DNA from: Aralia elata
Lineage: Eukaryota > Streptophyta > Magnoliopsida > Apiales > Araliaceae
NCBI GenBank assembly: GCA_034770075.1
Contig: JAVJAP010000126.1
Coordinates: 304,387-368,386, forward strand
Reading direction: 5' to 3'
Length of the DNA stretch: 64,000 nucleotides
Shown: positions 10,558 through 22,092 of the stretch, one piece after another
Numbering within the stretch: position 1 is the stretch's first letter
How the letters are laid out: every line of letters starts with the position of its first letter
Notes under the pieces: generated by a model
Databases searched by the model: none
What the model was told of the DNA's origin: nothing
What the model saw: the letters and a program-made list of their open reading frames with translations, nothing else
Program-made: the position numbers and the translations under genes

Positions 10558-11133
10558 ATGGCAGACCCAGATTGGGAAGATAGTTCAAGGGAGATAGGTT
10601 CACAGGTGATAGAGCTTGAGCAGGACAGTGATCCTGAAGGACAAGAAGTTCAAAATAACTTGGAATTCCATGACGCCGAGGCGACAGAACCTAATGAGGA
10701 CGCTACAGAGGTTCAGATTATAGACGAAGGAGAAGATGAGGAAGAACCAATAATATGGAGGGATATATCAGAAGTTCAAAATCAATTTGTAGAAGAATTA
10801 GAAGAAGGAAATCCAGAGGAGGAAAACCTACTAGAACAAGCCCAGATAGAAATACATACCTTGAACAATAGGGTATCATATGTGGAAGAAAGGTTGGAGA
10901 ATGAAGGACGATTGAATATCCGACTTCAGGCACTGTTGTCAAGAAAGGAAAGAGAAAGATATCAAATCCAAGCAAGGCTTGATATGACTAATAAAGAATT
11001 TCGTGAAACACTTGTGGATCTGGATAAGCGAGTAGCGGATTATCCCGTAGAGAATGGAAAGACTGGATACGACATTAATAGGTGGGTGGTATCAAGTATG
11101 TTGTGTGATGAGTATCGTAAGATTAAGCTTTAG
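10558..11133 (+). CDS. extra first ORF of gypsy element B (acidic, coiled coil), ~191 aa
   Basis: I do not recognise this protein. The ATG chosen follows TTTTGTAG|G, which aligns with the YAG|GATG starts in elements C, F and G; an upstream in-frame ATG at 10516 lies before that junction. It begins MADPDWED, has an acidic region to about residue 95, then a coiled-coil-like stretch (EQAQIEIHTLNNRVSYVEERLE), and ends with a short basic segment. VADYPVE near residue 160 recalls the YPVQF of C and F. It lies between PBS and the place of gag. The frame is uninterrupted, unlike everything else in this element. The Ogre/Tat elements also have an ORF before gag, but I see no similarity that lets me equate them. 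Confidence 0.7.
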   Translation: MADPDWEDSSREIGSQVIELEQDSDPEGQEVQNNLEFHDAEATEPNEDATEVQIIDEGEDEEEPIIWRDISEVQNQFVEELEEGNPEEENLLEQAQIEIHTLNNRVSYVEERLENEGRLNIRLQALLSRKERERYQIQARLDMTNKEFRETLVDLDKRVADYPVENGKTGYDINRWVVSSMLCDEYRKIKL

Positions 11134-11517
11134 ATAAATCTGGTCACTAAAGTGTGTATGTAAATAGTAGTATCTAAACTACTTTACCCAAGTTTTTGCG
11201 AAACTGGTTTGGGAATGCTAGTAGTACTTATATAAACTACTAGTCGAATATGTAAACCTTCTGTATGAATATACAAATTATGTTTGAACATTATGTGCAT
11301 TCCATACTTGTAATTATACTAATTTCCTTACTTATATAACTTAACGCCGCTTGAAGGAAGAGCATAGACATTAGTAGAGGCAGAAAATAGAGTAGTAAAC
11401 CCAACAGTTAATAAATTTAGATATACCTTGTAAACGTAAAAATTGCTAATAAAGAGATAATTCCCGGTAAAACCATATAGAAATTATAATATAGAAATTA
11501 AGAGACATAAGTTTCTT
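11134..11517 (+). other. spacer of element B where gag is missing
   Basis: AT-rich sequence with no gag, no zinc knuckle and no first half of protease. In C and F the first ORF is followed by a ~340-base spacer and then gag, so here gag and the protease N-terminus were lost by a deletion ending close to 11500. The text resumes in the protease C-terminal part. Confidence 0.8.
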
Positions 11518-14500
11518 ATGAACCTCATTCCTATGCAGCTAGGGGAATTCGATATAATCTTAGGCAGGGATAGGTTGGTTAATCATAATACAATGATTGA
11601 CTACCATCGAAAGCGTGTAAACCTATTGACGGTGTCGAAGTCAAAGGTGGGGTTCAACGGTGGTTGTTCCCCTAAACGATCTCGATGTTTGACAGTAATG
11701 CAGGCAGAGAGATTGCTTAGGAAGGGTTGTACAGGCTATTTGGCATATATAGTAGATACTCGAAAAGAAGGAGTAAAACTAGAACAAATACCTGAGATAG
11801 AGAATTTCCGGATGTATTTCCAGATGACTTACCCGGTTTACCTCCGGACAGGGAGATCGAATTTGTTATTGATCTAGCGCCGGGTACGGCACCAGTTTCC
11901 AAGGCACCGTACAGAAGGGCACCTGTAGAGTTGAAGGAGTTACTTGTGTAGTTACAAGAACTCTTAGACAAAAAGTACATACAACCAAGTGTTTCACCTT
12001 GGGGAGCACCGATGTTGTTTGTAAAGAAGAAGGATGGAACATTAAGGTTGTGTATTGATTATAGAGAATTAAAGAAGTTAATAATAAAGAACAAATATCC
12101 TTTACCACGAATTGATGATTTGTTTGACCAGTTGAAAGGGGCCGAATACTTTTCGAAGATCGACTTACGATCGGGTTATCATCAATTAAAGGTAAGAAAA
12201 GAAGATGTGCCGAAGACAGCGTTTAGGACACGCTACGGACATTATGAGTTTCTTGTGATGTCTTTTGGATTAACAAATGCGCCGGCAGCATTCATGGACT
12301 TGATGAACCGAGTGTTTAAACCATGCTTGGACAAATTTGTCGTAGTGTTCATCGATGATATTTTAGTATACTCGAGAACAAAAGAGGAGCATGCTGAACA
12401 CTTAAGAAGCGTATTGGAGATATTACGCAAGGAACAACTTTATGCAAAGTTTTCCAAATGTGAATTCTGGTTGGAACGAGTCCAATTCTTAGGTCATGTA
12501 ATTGATAAGAATGGAATAGTGGTAGATCCATCCAAGATAGAAGCGGTTGTGAATTGGGAACAACCAACAACTCCAACAGAAGTAAGAAGTTTTCTCTGTT
12601 TAGCAGGGTATTATCGGCGTTTTATACAAGATTTTTCAAAGAGAGCGACCCCGCTAACCAATTTGACTCAAAAGACGGTAAAAGTACGTCTGGATAGACA
12701 AATCTGAAGAAAGCTTCCAAGAGTTGAAGAAGCGATTAAGTATGGCACCAGTGTTATCTTTACCAGATGATACAGGAGGCCTCGTTGTTTATAGTGATGC
12801 ATCACACAAGGGATTAGGATGTGTGTTAATGCAACATGGGAAGGTGATTGCATATGCATTAAGACAACTCAAAGATTATGAGAAGAGGTATCCTACGCAT
12901 GATCTTGAGTTAGCCGCCGTAGTATTCGCCTTGAAAATTTGGAGGCATTACTTGTACGGGGAGAAGTGTGAGATATACACAGATCACAAAAGTCTAACGT
13001 ATATATTTTCACTCAGAAGGAGTTAAACATGAGACAGAAGAGATGGCTAGAATTGATAAAAGATTTTGATTGTGAGATCTTGTATCATCCAAGGAAAGCC
13101 AACGTCGTAGCAGACGCATTAAGTAGGAAGAACCAGGAGAAATTGAATGTGATGACTAATAACGAGGTACTGATAAAAGAGTTTGACAAACTTGAGATTG
13201 AGGTGAGAGTTCCAGTTAACTCTACCCAGAAGTTATTTGTCATCGAGAGTAATTCGACTTTATTGGACAAAGTCAAAGAATTACAGAAGACTGATGCAGA
13301 ATATCAGAAGTATAAGGCAGAAATGACTCATAAAAAGAATGTTAAGTTTAGGGGTGGATAAAGGTGGAGTACTAAGATACGAAAATAGAATTTGGGTACC
13401 TTCAGTACAAGAGTTAAAAGACGAAATACTGAATGAAGCCCATAATTCTAAATTCACTGTACATCCAGGGAGTACAAAAATGTATAAAGACCTGAGCCAA
13501 CGTTTTTGGTGGTCTAACATGAAGAGAGAAGTAGCGGAATGGGTAAGCAAATGTTTAACGTGTCAAAGGGTTAAAGCTGAACATCAGAAACCAAGTGGAT
13601 TATTACAACCCTTAGAAGTTCCTGAGTGGAAATGGGAGCATATTATCATGGACTTCGTAGTAGGTCTTCCAAATACACCGAAAGGTCATAATGCCATTTG
13701 GGAAATTGTAGATCGTCTTACCAAGTTAGCTCATTTTCTTAATCATCAAAATCAACTCCAGTCTAGACCAGTTAGTCGAACTGTACATCAATGAAATTAT
13801 TTCTAGACATGGAGTCCTTGTTTATATAGTATTGGACCAAAATCCCTAATTTACTCCGAACTTTTAGACAAGTTTCCAGAAACACTTAGGAACCTAGTTG
13901 AGGTTAAGCACAATTTATCACTACAAACAAACGGTCAGAGTGAGAGAACGATTTAAATACTAAAGGACATGTTGCAAACTCGCAACATGGATTTCAAGGA
14001 AAGTTGGCAAGATCAATTACCTTTAGTAGTATTTGCCTATAATAATAGTTACCATGCCAGCATAGGAATGCCACCTTTTGAAGCCTTGTATGGAAGAAAA
14101 TGTAGGACACCTTTATATTGGGACGAAGTTGAGGGAACAGCAAATGCTAGGACCCAAAATAGTGCAACAAACCACGGAGGTAGTTCAAATTATACGGGGA
14201 AGATTACAAGCGTCACAAGATCGACAGAAGAAAAATACGTTTCGTTAAGAAAAGGCAAATTGAGTCCGAGATTTACTGAGCCATTTCCAATATTGAGGAG
14301 AATAGGTGAGGTAGCCTATGAGTTAGCCCTACCTCCTGAACTAGAACATATTCGTAACGTGTTTCATGTGTCCGTATTACGAACGTACAAACCTGATTAT
14401 AAACACGTTATCGATTATGAGCCCATTCAAATCGAGAAGGATTTATCGTATGAGGAAGTTCCTATTGAAATTGTGGATAGGAAAGAACAAAACTTTGCGA

Positions 14501-14647
14501 AATAAAAAGATACCTTCGGTTAAGGTTATCTGGAGAAATCAGAATATCGAGGAAGCTACGTGGGAGCTCGAGAGTAAAATGCGAGATAACTACCCACATT
14601 TATTTCATAGACTGCACTGTAAATTTCGAGGACGAAATTCTTATTAG
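11518..14647 (+). pseudogene. gypsy pol of element B: protease remnant, RT, RNase H, integrase, chromodomain
   Basis: The order is protease C-terminal part (QLGEFDIILGRD), reverse transcriptase (CIDYRELKK near 12050; catalytic FIDD at 12348-12359), RNase H (VYSDASHKGLGC near 12787), integrase zinc region (HPGSTKMY ... CLTCQR near 13460-13568), damaged core, C-terminal region, and a chromodomain (VIWRNQNIEEATWE near 14527). Frameshifts or stops occur near 11800, 11950, 12690, 13025, 13360, 13792 and 14500, and the integrase core around 13740-13960 is unreadable. RT-RNase H-integrase order makes it Ty3/gypsy; the chromodomain, which in this group steers integration to marked heterochromatin, makes it a chromovirus. 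It cannot make a working polyprotein. Confidence 0.93.
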
Positions 14648-14657
14648 TGGGGGTGAA
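14645..14657 (+). other. polypurine tract of element B
   Basis: TAGTGGGGGTGAA directly precedes the 3' LTR. CGAGGACGAAATTCTT just upstream is the usual context in plant chromoviruses. Note the T residues; the core is GTGGGGG. Confidence 0.8.
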
Positions 14658-17600
14658 TGTAATATTCCGAACCCGAATAAGATTTATAAATATAAACTAT
14701 GTGTTTAATAAATGAAATTTCATGATATGACTTTGTATTATATGGTTATGTATATTATTAAACAATTGGGTCAAATAAAAAATTTTTTTTCGCCAAGTAG
14801 CTGTGTCGTGCTTAATCGGACAAAATGATTTGTCGTGCTTCCGGCGAATTCACCAAGAAGCGTTACGGTAAATTAGTTTTGTAAGCTGCTGTGTCGTACT
14901 TGGAATTGACGAAGTGCTTTGTCGTGCTTCGACATTAATATAATATTATATTAAATGATAAAATTTTAAAATAAGTTAAATAGGGTTTAAAATGTTAAAC
15001 GGAAATAGAAACCCTAAATTTCAAAACCCTAATTGATAAAATTTGTCCGAATTGTTTAATCAAAACCCTAATTATTGTATAAGAATTTTAATTGATATAC
15101 TTAGATTCTAAATAATGAATCATGATATTAATTATGAATTACTGAGGTTAAATTAAACCCTAGACGAAAGATTAAAACCCTAATTATAGGATTGAAAACC
15201 CTAAACCCTAATTCGGAACCCTAAAACCCTATTTTGGTTCAATAACCCTAATTTATGAAATGTAAAACCTTAATTATGATATATAACATTAATTAAGGTA
15301 TTACTAAACTTAAATTAACATCCTAATCATGATTAGCAAGAATCTAGGTTTAATTAGTAAGTAAATAAATCAAAAATCAAATTTTAAATCAATCAAAATG
15401 GGATAAGAACACAAATCAGATATTTGATCAAAGTTTCCAGCTCAAGTAGGTCATTAAGATCAGAAAATAGCAGCACAAGTCCCTAGGGTAGGATATTTTT
15501 GGAGGCAAAGTTTGGAAAATGACCTAAGAAACCCTAATTGGCCAATTCTATAAGTAGGAGAGCAATCTGATCAGTTGGCCACGAAAATTTTGAAGCTTAA
15601 ACACATATAAGACATACCATATCAAGCCCTAGCAACCACAAGGTCAGAACCAACAGCCAGAAATCAAAAATCCACTTAGAAAGGTATTAAATCAATTTTG
15701 GATGCTAGATCTTTAAGTTGTTAGTGATTTTATGTTTTAGATGTTTAGATATGTGTTATAATATGTTAATAAGTGATCTGGGTTGGTTAATCATGGTTTC
15801 ATAACATTTAAATGGTCGAATTTGATGAAAAATCAAAACTGTCAAGAACAGTCAAAACTGTCTGACAGGCGACTTTGTCAGGCGGTTTGATCGACTTAGA
15901 TTATGTGTTTGGTCTGTTTTAATATATGTATGTGTAGCCTGATATGTGGTCTTTAAAGCCCGACGTGTATCAAAGCAAACAAAAGTATAGGATGAAAGCT
16001 ATGATCGGTCAAAAGTGCCTTGACCGTTCGGATTATGCATTTTCTGGGCAACCCAGAAAGTTCTGACAAGTTATGTCAGATATTGAAGCAACCCAGAATC
16101 GACCAAGATGATGTGTTTTTGGTGATTTAATTGCTTATATTTGTAGTATGCCATATAGAGAACAACTTCATATCATAAAAACACATAAAGAGTAATCGAT
16201 CAAGCCAGAAATTTTAGTCAAAGTGCCTTGACCGCAACTGACTTATGAATTTCTGGGTAACCCAGAAATTCATAAGAACAGTTGGTCTCCTATAGTTTGA
16301 CCATATATTTAGAGCATCAATTGATGTAGTTTAATCTATGTTTTGATATGTCGTTGTAGTCTGCCATGAATACTATAACTACAAACAAGAAAATTAAACA
16401 AACAATAAACCAACACGGATTAAATTAAGGCCAAAGTAGGCTGTCCAGCATTGACCAAGTGTTCTTCAATGAAGAACACCTTTAGCGACGAAACTCATCC
16501 CAAACCCAGAAAACTAAAGAAATAAGCAGACCGTCGCTAAAGCCCTTTAGCGACGGATTTTTAATAAAAATAAAATAAAAATTATTTAATAAATTATAAA
16601 ATAATAAATAAATATTAAATAAATATAAATAATTAATAAATAAATCCGAAAATTCATTTTTAAATTATAAAAATTTATTTTTAATATTTTTCTATTTTCT
16701 GAAATATTATTTAATTTAATTAAATAATAATTAATAATTATGATAAATCATTTAATAAATGTTTTAATTATTTAAAAATGATATTAAATTATTAAATAAT
16801 TATATTAATTATTTAAAAATGATATTAAGGTAAATAAAATTATTATATATAATAATTAAATAAAATATTAAATATTTAAATATTATTAATGATAAATAAA
16901 TCATTTAAATAATATATTAAGTATTTAAAAATTATTTTAAATGATAATTAAATCATTTAAATATTAAATTAAATTTTGAAAATTATTATAAGTAATAAAT
17001 AAATTATTTTAATGATAAAGTAAAGTCTAAAAATATTATTAATGATAAATTAAATCATTTAAATAATATTCTATCTTTCTAAAAATATTATAAATGATAA
17101 ATAAATCATTTGAATAATATTTTAAATATCTAAAAATATTCTAAATGATAAATAAATTATTTAAATAACATATTAAATGTTTTAAAATTATTCTAAATGA
17201 TAATTAAATCATTTAAAAATATTCCTAAGCTTGTAAAATTATTTAAAAATACTTCCAAGCTTCTGAAAATTATTTAAAAATAATACCAAGCTTCTAAAAA
17301 TATTAGAAATAATAATTAAATTATTTCGACTAATAATTCGACTTCCAAATGAAGTTTATTCGAACAATTTATGTCTTTAGCCATTAAGGACGCGACCGAG
17401 ATACCGAATCAACGTCGAACCTTAATGAAACTTGTTTAGATTAGCGTGTTACATGTTTATATACGTGCTAACGCTTATTATTGGTATACGTAGACTACGT
17501 GCGTTGACCGATTGAATTAAATTATAGTGAGCTACGCTAAGGCAAGTGTCCTAACTTTTTCTCAATTTATATTAAGCAATTCATTTATGTCTTGCTATCA

Positions 17601-18710
17601 ATTATTGTGAAGTTATTGCTACTTGTTCAGCATAACTTAAGAAATGAAATCATTTATTGATTGTTTGAGCTTAAAATTGTTGAGTCAAACCAAATTGTTT
17701 TGGTACGACATCTATACTGAGTAATAGGGACACCGTAGATGGAAGGTGGTCCGACAAACCTTCAGATAAGGTTTAAATTGGCAATTCAATGAATTGACCA
17801 ATATTGGCAATTAACTTAAATTGACCAAAAATGTGGTAGGATGATATGCATACTCCTAGGATATTGGTGAGGCTGATCACCTACCAGATATCCGAACTCA
17901 ATGAGGTTCTAAGTCATTGAAGACTGACAGGACAATTTGAAATATATGGTTCCGGTACAGAACCCTCAGTATCAATTATACATCATTGACATCTTTCAAA
18001 TCAAACACATGGTGTTTACATATTCAAATGAACTTGCTGAGCATTTGTAGCTCATTCTTGCGCATATCTTCTTTTGCAGCTTTAGATGATATCCCTTGCA
18101 CGTTTGGGATCAAAAAGAGGAAAAGTCATAACTATTAAATTTTATTTCTGTTATTGAATATTGTAAGCCTTTTTACTGACTTGTTGTTGTAATAACTTAG
18201 TATAACGAATGATGTAACCGAACAAAATGTTATGTAATATATTATGATCCTTGATGTTATAGAATGCGTTATACTCTGATCTTTAAATTCTTTAGAATAG
18301 TTGTACTAAGTTAAATACAGTGTCTATACGAACTATATATCTGAATGAGGGTATTTAAATGATGTTGAGAGTCCTATAAGCTCTGGGGTTACACTTAATG
18401 AGCGCCGGTGAGGTGCCATCTTTACCGGAATGCGCCCCTCAGTTCTATGGATAATCTTATCATTAATACTGTGAATGTCAGATAGATAGGGAATATTGAT
18501 ATGAAAGAGATATCCACAAGATATGAATCTGTACATCCAAGTGAGGGTATCCAAACACGGATAACGTTCTGACGAGAATTATTATCTGTTATGGGATACT
18601 GTGAACCTTGGATAGATAGAAGTCATATTTTATTGAATATTTATAGTTGTATAGTTCCACGTGAGCACCAGATCTGCTACAGGGGAGTGTAGAGATTTGG
18701 GGGCGTCACA
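14658..18710 (+). repeat. 3' LTR of element B
   Basis: It repeats the 5' LTR with only scattered single-base and 1-2 base length changes, for example one T less near 15738, a 2-base gap near 15816 and AACACGG for AACATGG near 16415. It holds the same motif array, telobox cluster, palindromes and A/T array. It ends GGGGGCGTCACA and is followed by the duplicated GGTCC. Confidence 0.95.
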
Positions 18711-18715
18711 GGTCC
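18711..18715 (+). repeat. target-site duplication, right of element B
   Basis: GGTCC, identical to 6322-6326. Confidence 0.95.
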
Positions 18716-20166
18716 ATTGGGCTCGGGTCAGGCCAGCGCCGCGGCGCCGGCCCAAGGCCAAATCCTAGCACCGCAGCGCCGGTCCGGGTTTCCGGGTCGG
18801 GTCAGTATTGTCGGGTCGGGTCGGCCATAAAATGAAATTTTTCCAAAATTAGAAATAAGATAATTTCTCCTATAAGAAGCAACATGATAAATATGTGGTC
18901 TCTTAGAAAGAATTTAAAGTGTGGATTAGAGTTATAAGTGAACAATCATTTGTAAAAGGAAGTAGTTAATTGAACTATGAATATTAATTGTTCAATGTGA
19001 CTTGTATGTATAGTTACTCAAAGAGCAAATAGTTAACATTATTTGTAGCAAGCGATCGAGGCAAGTTCCCTAAAACTTAACTTTTATTTGAAGCAAGTTT
19101 CTTAACTTTACTTTTCATTGAACAAGCTCTTTTATCTTATTAATAAATGTCGCAATTCTTCTATACCTAACTTGTTACCCATCCATTGAGCAAACTTATT
19201 AACCTTAGCTTATTATTCAAGCAAGGTTTATATTAATTATGTTTCGTTCAAGTCATTTGTTATTTGATTATAATCCGTTGTTATTCAAACTTCGAACATA
19301 AATATCATTGTACAACCTTGTTAATGAATCAAATGTTTTAGCGACTAGCAAACCCTTGTTGATTTAGCTAGTCCATAGTTGATGAGCGTTCTAAAGACTT
19401 AAAATTTCTTGAAGTTATTCCAAACCAAGTTTCTTTTGGTACGGATTCTGGTGTCAAACTAAGACGAACAACCCTAACATAGGGGATTATACTACGCAAC
19501 AGTGTTAAAATGTTTGTGCACAATACATTGTACGAAGGGTTGATCCTCCGGAGTACGAGACGGATAGTCCATAGTCTATAAGACTGTTAAAGGTTACAAT
19601 AAAGATACTTGTTAACCTAGGACATAGTTCGAGGTCTTATGACCCTCAGATATACTTTTGATCTTGAAATCTATATTCAATTCTTAAGCCGAGTTTTCTA
19701 TTGAGCTTTTAGTCCTCTAATTGTTGTTGATTGATTTCAAAAAGGCTATTACACCTCAGTTAAAATTTACTTCGTTAATTATTTAATTGTTATTGTTATT
19801 ATACTTGTGGGCAATTGTTTGTTCACCCTTGCATAAAACATTGCAGCTAAGACTGAGAAGCTAGATGAGTCGTCCATTAGTAAGGGCAAATGCAAGATGT
19901 AAAAGTTGCTCGCGAACTATTATCTGTTATGGAGTTTTTGTAATAAGACTTATTTAATGTTATGTTTTAATTCCGCAATGATGTAATAAAGGTTAGATGA
20001 CCTGGGATTTATTTGTTTAAGAGATTTAAGTTGTATTCCCTTTTGTGGGAAGATGATTTATTCAGTTTAATGTATTTTCCTTTATTTTGGGTAGTTATAT
20101 ATGAGTGTGAAGTATAGTGAGCACCAAATCTGTGGGATTAAAGTACCCAGATTTGGGGGTGTCACA
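18711..20166 (+). repeat. 5' LTR of element C, right segment
   Basis: It continues the GC-rich array that was cut by B (CCAGCGCCGCGGCGCCGG and related units to about 18831), then AT-rich sequence with AAGCAAGTTTCTTAAC-like repeats typical of this LTR group, a GATGAGCGTTCTAAA block, and the end AGTGAGCACCAAATCTGTGG ... GGGGGTGTCACA. The end matches LTRs K, F and, on the minus strand, M and J. Confidence 0.88.
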
Positions 20167-20169
20167 GGT

Positions 20170-20182
20170 TGGTATCAGAGCC
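20170..20182 (+). other. primer-binding site of element C
   Basis: TGGTATCAGAGCC, 3 bases after the LTR end; initiator Met tRNA type. It runs straight into GTAAGTTA, which looks like a second possible splice donor. Confidence 0.93.
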
Positions 20183-20386
20183 GTAAGTTAAGAACCTTAG
20201 GTGGGGGAACCTTAGGAATTAGCCTTGTAGAGAATTGAAAACATAGTGGTGTTAAAAAAAACTCTTATCGAGTTCTAAGGAATGAATTAAGGAATTCATT
20301 AAAGATAAAAAAAACTTTATGTGTTGTAACTTATATGCTCGTGAGTGGTATCGAGTAGTAATTAAACTTAAAATTTTGGTGGCAGG

Positions 20387-21058
20387 ATGACTGATATAGG
20401 AGGATCCAGCCAGGCTAGGGAGGAGGAGCCCCGTGATATTCATATAGTTCGGGAGCAATTGGTGCAGAGAGAGCCATCCCCATTGATTACAGTTGTAGGC
20501 CCTAAGTACGAGTCTGAGTCAGATCCTGAGGAAGATCTTGAAGAGATTGATGAGGAGGAAAAAGAAGGTCCTGATGAGTTTCCACCGAACTCCATCAGTA
20601 CTAAGATGTATGACGAGCTATATGACCGTAATATAAAGTTATAGGATAGCATTAGAGAATTGATGGAGCTAGCAGATATGCGTCAGACTACTATAGAGCA
20701 AAAGAATGGCGAGGTCGATGAGCTCGATGTACGTCTTGGAGACGTAGAGTGGAAGCTAGTTCAGGCGGAGAGCCAAAAGGAAGAATTATCAACTGAGGCG
20801 GAGAAACTGAAGAGTGATCTGAGAGAAGAGTCCGCAAAGCGTGCTAGAGCCGAGGACGCGTGGATGAAGGTTACTGATCATGCAGACCGTGTTGAGGATG
20901 AGGTTCAGTCAAAGAAAGCCAAGATGGATGAGATGGAGCATGTTTTCCACACAATGATAGATAGGGCACATGATCGAGTTTTTCACTATCCAGTTCAGTT
21001 CGAAGATTTACCGTGGTACATGATGGATCGCAGGACGATGATTCGTATCATGGAGTAA
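20387..21058 (+). pseudogene. extra first ORF of gypsy element C (~223 codons, one internal stop)
   Basis: Function unknown. The ATG follows GGTGGCAG|G. It begins MTDIGGSSQAREEE, close to MSDVGGFSQPRDVE in F and MPDIGIPSPAREVE in G. An acidic stretch with a run of Glu/Asp covers about residues 45-70. One in-frame TAG at 20642-20644 interrupts it after DRNIKL; the frame then continues with a long heptad-rich coiled coil and ends in HYPVQFEDLPWYMMDRRT, nearly the same as in F. The stop is probably a recent C-to-T change, as F has CAG (Gln) at that place. It is separated from gag by a 333-base spacer. Confidence 0.72.
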
Positions 21059-21391
21059 GAGCGCAAAGAAGCCGTGCGACGTGGAATGTCTTTATAGGTC
21101 ACGAATAACAGTAATAATAAGTTGTTTACTAAGAAAGTTAATATGATGTAAATCTCAAATGAGATAAATAGTGGGATATGATGATGTAATCTTGGAATTT
21201 TATGATTTCAGGATAGATGATGTAAATAACTATGATACTATCTATGTTATGTTTTGAATCAGTAAATGAATAAAATACGAAAGTTTATCAGATGTGCTAT
21301 GTGCTATATGTTGTTTATAAATGTTTAAGTTAAGACTTAAATGTTTAAGTAATTGAGCAATAATCTAATAGCGCGAATTCTTAACAGTAAG
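21059..21391 (+). other. spacer between first ORF and gag in element C
   Basis: Non-coding AT-rich sequence containing GAATAAAATAC (21267-21277), a possible plant poly(A) signal, and TTCTTAACAG just before the gag ATG; F has TTCTTGTAACAG in the same place. This suggests that the first ORF and gag are expressed from different messages. That is inference. Confidence 0.5.
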
Positions 21392-22087
21392 ATGCCGCCA
21401 AGAAGAAGACAGACACGTCAACAAACCCCCGAGGGATCTACGAATAACAACGATGAAACCAACGCTAATCCAATACAGCAGTTGGTGAATTTGCTAACGG
21501 GAGCATTTGCGAATCAACCCCAAGCTCAGGCCATAACTTTCAAAGACTTCAAGGTCGTTGGACCTCCAGAATTTCAAGGGTCTATGAATTCGATCGAAGC
21601 TCAAACTTAGATTATGGAAATAGAGAAGGTGTTTGACGTCACTAGGGTTAGAGAGGACCAAAAAATTGCTTTTGTAATATTCATGCTCAAATCAGAAGCT
21701 AGTTATTGGTGGCGAGGTAACAAAACCCAAGGTGGTCAAGGGGTAATTCCGTGGGAGAGATTCAAGGAAATGTTCTTCGAGACGTATTTTCTGCCTAGTT
21801 CGCAGAACCAAATGGAAGTCCAATTCTTGGAATTGAAGCATGAGAAAATGACGGTGCCTGAATACGCTGCGAAATTTAATGAGTTGGCGAGGTTTGCGCC
21901 GTACCAAGTCAATACCGATGAGAGGAAGGCGAGGAGGTTCAAACAGGGACTAAAGCCCTGGCTTTATAGCCGAGTCTCTATGTTCCAACTTAACTCGTTC
22001 GCAGCCGTGCTGGAAAAGGCGATTATCGCAGAGGGAGGAAGTGATGCTCTTAGTAAATACAAACAGGAGTAGAAGGGTAAAAAGGGT

Positions 22088-22092
22088 GAAAG
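22088..22092 (+). repeat. target-site duplication, left of solo LTR K
   Basis: GAAAG; repeated at 24798-24802 right after the LTR. Confidence 0.95.

Larger units (their letters stand above)
6327..18710 (+). mobile_element. complete Ty3/gypsy chromovirus element B, gag-less and non-autonomous
   Basis: Two near-identical ~4.06 kb LTRs flank a 4.27 kb internal region, with a 5-bp duplication GGTCC at both borders. Inside are a PBS, an extra ORF, a spacer where gag should be, a broken protease-RT-RNase H-integrase region, a chromodomain and a purine tract. The chromodomain and the GAGGACGAAATTCTT-like 3' end mark it as a plant chromovirus, most like Tekay/Del. By eye I saw about a dozen differences between the two LTRs (a few substitutions and small indels), so insertion was recent, although gag was already gone. 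It sits inside the LTR of element C. Confidence 0.95.

Noticed and set aside
20170..20182. tRNA-Met gene fragments at the TGGTATCAGAGC sites
   Set aside because: Only 12-13 bases match, always 1-3 bases after an LTR end; they are primer-binding sites.
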